64,000 nucleotides of DNA from Pseudothioclava sp033100795 (GTDB taxonomy: Bacteria > Pseudomonadota > Alphaproteobacteria > Rhodobacterales > Rhodobacteraceae): positions 1-64,000 of the forward strand of contig NZ_JAWLVI010000003.1 of assembly GCF_033100795.1 (NCBI RefSeq), in the 5' to 3' direction. The translations under genes and the position numbers were made by a program. Positions within the stretch are counted from its first letter, which is position 1, and the number at the start of each line of letters is the position of its first letter. The notes beneath the pieces were generated by a model, which saw nothing but the letters and a program-made list of their open reading frames with translations, did not search any database and was not told the DNA's origin. Positions 59,680 to 64,000 of this stretch are shown piece after piece.

Positions 59680-61038
59680 ATGAAATATCAATCCCAGAAA
59701 GTCGCCCTCATCTATATGCTGACGGCGCTCGCACTCTTCGCAGTGCAGGTTTCGATGGGTCTGGTCATCGGCTGGATCTATGTCGAACCGACCTTCCTGT
59801 CAGAGCTTCTGCCCTTCAACATCGGGCGGATGCTGCACACCAACTCGCTGATCGTGTGGCTGATTACCGGCTTCTTCGGCGCGGCCTACTTCCTTGTGCC
59901 CGAAGAATCCGAGCGTGAACTGCACTCGGTGAAACTCGCCTATATCCAGCTTGCCATCCTCGTGCTTGGCACCGCTGGTGTCGTTGTGACCTATCTCTTC
60001 AACCTGTTCGAAGGCAACTTCCTGCTGGGTAAAGAGGGCCGCGAATTCCTTGAGCAGCCGCTCTGGGTGAAAGCGGGTATCGTGGTCGCTGCGCTGATCT
60101 TCCTCTACAACATCACGCTGACGGTGCTCAAAGGCCGCAAGACCGCGATCACCAACATCTTGCTGTTGGGCCTGTGGGGTCTGGCGCTGCTGTTCCTCTT
60201 TGCCTTCTACAACCCCGGCAACCTCGCCCTCGACAAGCAATACTGGTGGTATGTTGTCCACCTGTGGGTTGAAGGCGTGTGGGAACTGATCATGGCCTCG
60301 ATCCTCGCCTTCCTGATGCTCAAGCTGACGGGTGTCGACCGCGAGATCGTCGAGAAATGGCTCTATGTGATCGTCGCTGCCGCACTGTTCTCGGGTATCC
60401 TGGGCACCGGCCACCACTACTACTGGATCGGCACTCCCGCTTACTGGCAGTGGATCGGCTCGATCTTCAGCTCGCTCGAGGTTATCCCGTTCTTCGCGAT
60501 GATGGCGTTTGCCTTCGTCATGGTCTGGAAAGGCCGTCGTGACCACCCGAACAAAGCAGCCCTTCTGTGGTCGCTCGGCTGTGCCACGCTCGCCTTCTTC
60601 GGCGCTGGCGTCTGGGGTTTCCTGCACACCCTGCACGGCGTGAACTTCTACACGCACGGCACGCAGATCACCGCTGCGCACGGACACCTTGCTTTCTTCG
60701 GCGCCTATGTCTCGCTGAACCTTGCGATCATGTCCTATGCGATGCCGATCTTGCGGGGCCGCGATCCCTACAATCAGGTGCTCAACATGGCCTCTTTCTG
60801 GCTGATGTCGGGTGGCATGGTGTTCATGACTTTTACGCTGACCTTTGCCGGCACGGTGCAAACCCACCTGCAACGCGTTCTGGGCGAAGGCTTCATGGAT
60901 GTGCAGGACCAGCTTTGGGTCTTCTACGTGATGCGCTTCGGCTCGGGCGTGGCAGTTGTCCTTGGTGCTCTGCTCTTCATCTACGCGCTGCTTGCACCGC
61001 GTCGTGAAGTCATCAGCCAGGGTGTTGCTGCGGAATAA
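59680..61038 (+). CDS. norB: Nitric oxide reductase catalytic subunit NorB
   Basis: 452 residues from ATG 59680 with GGGAAGGAGA upstream. About twelve helices. Heme and FeB ligands are seen in MLHTNSLIVWLITGFFGAAY, LWVEGVWELIMASILAFLML, GTGHHYYWIGTPAYWQWIGS and THGTQITAAHGHLAFFGAYV. It reduces two NO to N2O at the heme b3/FeB centre in the inner membrane. Lacks the N-terminal cytochrome domain of qNOR, consistent with the separate NorC. Confidence 0.97.
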   Translation: MKYQSQKVALIYMLTALALFAVQVSMGLVIGWIYVEPTFLSELLPFNIGRMLHTNSLIVWLITGFFGAAYFLVPEESERELHSVKLAYIQLAILVLGTAGVVVTYLFNLFEGNFLLGKEGREFLEQPLWVKAGIVVAALIFLYNITLTVLKGRKTAITNILLLGLWGLALLFLFAFYNPGNLALDKQYWWYVVHLWVEGVWELIMASILAFLMLKLTGVDREIVEKWLYVIVAAALFSGILGTGHHYYWIGTPAYWQWIGSIFSSLEVIPFFAMMAFAFVMVWKGRRDHPNKAALLWSLGCATLAFFGAGVWGFLHTLHGVNFYTHGTQITAAHGHLAFFGAYVSLNLAIMSYAMPILRGRDPYNQVLNMASFWLMSGGMVFMTFTLTFAGTVQTHLQRVLGEGFMDVQDQLWVFYVMRFGSGVAVVLGALLFIYALLAPRREVISQGVAAE

Positions 61039-61064
61039 CGCAAGCCAGAACAGGACATCAGGAA

Positions 61065-61874
61065 ATGAACGCGCAAACAAACAAACTGGAGGGGGCGGCG
61101 AAAGCCCCCTTCTACCTCCCGCAGGGCGATGAGTGCGAGATCTTCGCAGCCGCCTATCAGAATCAACTGCCGGTCCTTCTGAAAGGTCCGACCGGCTGCG
61201 GCAAAACCCGCTTTGTGGCCCATATGGCCGCGCAGCTTGGTCGTCCGCTTTATACCGTTGCCTGCCACGACGATCTGTCGGCCGCCGATCTGATCGGTCG
61301 CTACCTGCTCAAGGGCGGCGAGACGGTCTGGGTTGACGGCCCGCTGACCCGCGCGGTGCGCGAAGGGGCGATCTGCTATCTCGACGAGGTGGTCGAGGCC
61401 CGCAAGGACGTAACAGTCGTCCTGCACCCGCTGACCGACGACCGGCGCATCCTGCCGATCGACCGCACCGGCGAGGAACTGGAGGCAACGCCCGGCTTCA
61501 TGCTGGTCGCCTCGTATAACCCCGGCTACCAGAACATCCTGAAAACGCTGAAACCTTCGACCCGTCAGCGTTTTGTCTCGATGGAATTTGACTTCCCTGC
61601 CCCCGAGCATGAAGTGCCCGTGGTCGCCCGCGAATCCGGCCTGTCCGAAGATCGCGTGCAACCGCTGGTGCGACTGGCCAACAAGCTGCGTGGTCTTAAG
61701 GGGCAGGACCTTGAAGAAGGCGTTTCGACCCGTCTGGTCGTCTACGCTGCGACCTTGATTGCGCAAGGCATGAGCCATGAACGCGCGATCAATGCCGCGA
61801 TGATCGAGCCGCTCAGCGATGATGCGGACGTGAAACGCGGGCTCCACGATCTTGTCACGGCCATTTTCGGGTGA
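61065..61874 (+). CDS. norQ: NorQ, MoxR-type AAA+ activator of nitric oxide reductase
   Basis: 269 residues. Walker A is LKGPTGCGKTRFVAHMAAQL near residue 37, Walker B ICYLDEVVEARKDVTVVLHP near 100, sensor 1 ASYNPGYQ. The CbbQ/NorQ C-terminal domain follows (EGVSTRLVVYAATLIAQGMS). It helps insert the non-heme iron into NorB together with NorD. It overlaps norD by four bases. Confidence 0.95.
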   Translation: MNAQTNKLEGAAKAPFYLPQGDECEIFAAAYQNQLPVLLKGPTGCGKTRFVAHMAAQLGRPLYTVACHDDLSAADLIGRYLLKGGETVWVDGPLTRAVREGAICYLDEVVEARKDVTVVLHPLTDDRRILPIDRTGEELEATPGFMLVASYNPGYQNILKTLKPSTRQRFVSMEFDFPAPEHEVPVVARESGLSEDRVQPLVRLANKLRGLKGQDLEEGVSTRLVVYAATLIAQGMSHERAINAAMIEPLSDDADVKRGLHDLVTAIFG

Positions 61875-63826
61875 GGCACACCGTGTCCAAGATCGACTTC
61901 GAGCCATGGGAACCCGAAGAATCCGTCGGGAAGCTGTGGCACGCCCTTGCCAGCCGTCTTGACGCCCCCGAGGCGTATGATGGAGCCCGTGTCGACCTCT
62001 CCGAGGTCGGCGGACGGCTGGCAGTCCTATTCCGCGCCCTTGGGGGTGCTGCTTCGGTCGAAGTAAAACCGGTGTCCGAGGAAATCTCGCGCCACCGGCT
62101 CAGCTTCCTGCGCCGTCTGGGGACCGAGGCCGAGGCGCTGCCGCGCGCCTCTTTCGACGGGGCGGCGCTGCGCCTGCCCGCGTCGCTGGCGATTTTCCCC
62201 TCGCGCGAGGCGAACGCCGCCACCTATCTGTGGCTGGCCGCTATTTCCGCCCATGCGGCACAGACCGACGAGCGCCCCGAAGACCCGCTTCAGGCGGACC
62301 TTTTGCAACTGGCCTATGCAAACCGCATGGTGCGCGACACGCTGGCCGATGCAACGGGCCTGCGCTCGCTTTATGCGGACCTTTGCGCGGCCACGCTGGC
62401 GCTGCGCCCGACGCCCTCGCTACCCACAACCGAGGCCGCGATCGAGGCGCTGATCCGCGCCGAACTGGGGGACACCGCGCCTCTTTCCCCCGCCGCGCAA
62501 GAGCTGCGTTCGGCGCTGCTCTCCGGCGATATTTCCGCGCTTCAGGCGCCCCGCGGCTATCAGCCCTTCCGCCCCGTAGCGCTTTGGCCCGACCTGCGCG
62601 CTGTTGGCAGTTCGGCAGGCACCTCGGTCGAGACACGCACGACCGAAGGCACCCCCGAAGAGGGCGAGGGCAACAAGACCCACCGCGCCAAGCGCCGCAA
62701 AGCCGATCAGGCCGAGCGCCGTGACAGCCTGATCTTGCACAAGTTCGAGGCGATCCTGTCCTGGGCCGAGTTCATGAACCTCAACCGCCGTGTCGAGGAT
62801 GACGACCCGGACAGCGCCAAAAAGGCCGCCGACGATCAGGAAGAGATCGGGCTGGGGCAAATCTCGAAGGCGCCCGCGACCAAGCTGAAGCTGCACCTTG
62901 ACCTAGCCCCCGAAGACGTGGACCGCGAGGCGCTGTCGGGCGAGTTCACCTATCCCGAATGGGACGTGCGCACCGGCGCCTATATCCCCGCCCACGCCCG
63001 CGTTCTGGCCAGCCGCGTCGACGAAAGTGACGAAGACCCCGGTTTCCGCAAAGACCCGCGCGCGCATCGGCGCATCCGCGCCGTCAAGCGCCAGTTCGGA
63101 GGGCTGCGGCCGGGTCGCGTGTCGACCAGCGGGCACCTTGACGGCGACGAGCTGGACATGGAGGCCACCGTGCGTGCCGCCTGCGATCTGCGCGCAACGG
63201 GCGCCCCGCAAGAGCGCATCTGGCGCCAGACCCGCCCGCTCAAACGCGATCTGGCGGTGTCGATCCTGCTGGATGTGTCGCGCTCGACCGAAAGCGCGGT
63301 CGCGGGCCGCGCCGTCATCGACATCGAACGCGAGGCCTTGGCCGCGCTCGCTTGGGGGCTGGATGCCTGCGGCGACGATTTCGCAATCAACGCGTTCTCC
63401 TCGCTCAAGCGCAACCGCGTCTATTTCCTGAATTGCAAACGCTTCGGCGAGCCGATGACGCAAAACGTCGAGGCCCGCATTGGCGCGCTGCGGCCCGGTT
63501 TCTATACGCGGCTTGGCACGGCGATCCGCCATGCCTCGGCCGATCTGGCAACGCAGGGGCGCAAGCGGCGGCTGTTGCTGGTCATCACCGATGGCAAGCC
63601 GAACGACCTTGACCACTATGAGGGCCGCCACGGCATCGAGGACAGCCGCATGGCCGTCCTGGAGGCGCGACGCGCAGGCCACGCTGTCTTTGGCATCACC
63701 ATCGACCGCGAAGGCAAATCGTGGTTCTCGCGCATCTTCGGGCGGGGCGGCTTTGCCGTTATCCCGCACCCCGACCACCTGACCGCCGCCCTCCCCGAGA
63801 TTTACCGGCAACTGGTGGGCGCATGA
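61871..63826 (+). CDS. norD: NorD, von Willebrand factor A domain activator of nitric oxide reductase
   Basis: 651 residues from GTG 61871 (GTG 61883 is an alternative). The C-terminal VWA domain has the MIDAS sequence VSILLDVSRSTESA near residue 465 and LLLVITDGKPNDLDHYEGRH near 570. The middle is charged (GNKTHRAKRRKADQAERRDS). NorD and NorQ form the chaperone pair for NorB activation. Length agrees with NorD of Paracoccus (about 640). Its stop overlaps the norE ATG. Confidence 0.95.
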   Translation: MRHTVSKIDFEPWEPEESVGKLWHALASRLDAPEAYDGARVDLSEVGGRLAVLFRALGGAASVEVKPVSEEISRHRLSFLRRLGTEAEALPRASFDGAALRLPASLAIFPSREANAATYLWLAAISAHAAQTDERPEDPLQADLLQLAYANRMVRDTLADATGLRSLYADLCAATLALRPTPSLPTTEAAIEALIRAELGDTAPLSPAAQELRSALLSGDISALQAPRGYQPFRPVALWPDLRAVGSSAGTSVETRTTEGTPEEGEGNKTHRAKRRKADQAERRDSLILHKFEAILSWAEFMNLNRRVEDDDPDSAKKAADDQEEIGLGQISKAPATKLKLHLDLAPEDVDREALSGEFTYPEWDVRTGAYIPAHARVLASRVDESDEDPGFRKDPRAHRRIRAVKRQFGGLRPGRVSTSGHLDGDELDMEATVRAACDLRATGAPQERIWRQTRPLKRDLAVSILLDVSRSTESAVAGRAVIDIEREALAALAWGLDACGDDFAINAFSSLKRNRVYFLNCKRFGEPMTQNVEARIGALRPGFYTRLGTAIRHASADLATQGRKRRLLLVITDGKPNDLDHYEGRHGIEDSRMAVLEARRAGHAVFGITIDREGKSWFSRIFGRGGFAVIPHPDHLTAALPEIYRQLVGA

Positions 63827-64000
63827 GCGATACCCGCACCCCGGACGAGCCGCTTCATCCGCTGGAGCAACTCCCCGGCGATCTGATGATGTGGGTGCTG
63901 ATTATTTCAGAGCTTCTGGTTTTCGGCGCGGGGCTTGCGGCCTTTCTTGGCGTGCGGATCACCGATCCGGCGGGTTTTGCCGAGGCGCAGGACGCGCTCC
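63823..64000 (+). CDS. norE: NorE, cytochrome oxidase subunit III-like protein, partial at right edge
   Basis: The first 59 residues are present: ATG 63823 overlapping the norD stop, LHPLEQLPGDLMMWVLIISE, then the first helix ELLVFGAGLAAFLGVRI. LPGDLMMWVLIISELLVFG is the usual NorE start. The window ends inside the gene. NorE supports NorCB activity or assembly in the membrane and is often followed by norF. Confidence 0.88.
   Translation, partial: MSDTRTPDEPLHPLEQLPGDLMMWVLIISELLVFGAGLAAFLGVRITDPAGFAEAQDAL

Overview
The window comes from an alphaproteobacterium, most likely a denitrifying member of the Rhodobacterales (Rhodobacter/Roseobacter relatives). The evidence is a circularly permuted two-piece tmRNA gene whose tag reads ANDNRAPAMALAA, a high-GC genome, and a continuous nap-nir-nor denitrification cluster with FNR/NNR-type boxes. 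The species cannot be named from sequence alone.

Positions 1 to about 24,900 are a lambda-like prophage or phage-derived element. It runs mostly on the minus strand: portal (cut at the left edge and joined in frame to a piece of an IS21 istB ATPase), gpW-like joiner, large and small terminase, a ParB-methyltransferase, a RuvC-like resolvase, a primase-helicase, a DEAD/DEAH helicase, a PD-(D/E)XK nuclease, and a DUF669 plus RecA-fold ATPase recombination pair. An AT-rich stretch at 9484-9747 carries at least five copies of TTGAAAGAAGT in both orientations and is a good candidate for the replication origin. A two-gene plus-strand cassette (pRiA4b ORF-3-like and GIY-YIG) sits inside the packaging operon. 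At 18.7-22.3 kb two unrecognised coupled genes face an XRE repressor/ImmA protease pair across two palindromic operators. A large serine recombinase cassette follows (22.4-24.9 kb).

Positions 24.9-31.6 kb are an accessory zone between the recombinase and a tRNA-Ser(GGA). It holds a low-GC secreted glycine-rich protein, a dead IS481-type transposase, a decayed second copy of the recombinase-associated HTH gene, an SSB, and a RecQ-helicase/phosphoribosyltransferase gene followed by a DprA-like gene. The last two match the architecture of PsyrTA toxin-antitoxin/defence systems.

Positions 31.6-39.7 kb are ordinary chromosome: tRNA-Ser, an AI-2E family permease, ssrA, an internally deleted Na/Pi cotransporter gene, a dimethylglycine/N-methylproline demethylase-like flavoenzyme with a divergent TetR regulator, a GlxA-type AraC regulator, thiD, and a DUF2478 gene.

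Positions 39.7-64.0 kb encode nitrate to nitrous oxide respiration. Periplasmic nitrate reductase is napFDAGHBC (minus strand), with an in-frame TAA in napF. Next come heme d1 and cytochrome cd1 genes (nirS, a NapC/NirT-ethylbenzene-dehydrogenase-like fusion cytochrome, a cupredoxin, nirECF-DL-G-H-J-N). The plus-strand genes are nnrS and norCBQDE, with norE cut by the right edge. FNR/NNR-type dyads lie upstream of napF, nirE, nirS, nnrS and norC. NapC, NapB and NapA pass quinol electrons to nitrate; NirS makes NO, using heme d1 built by NirE, NirDLGH, NirJ, NirF and NirN; NorCB reduces NO, with NorQ/NorD as activators.
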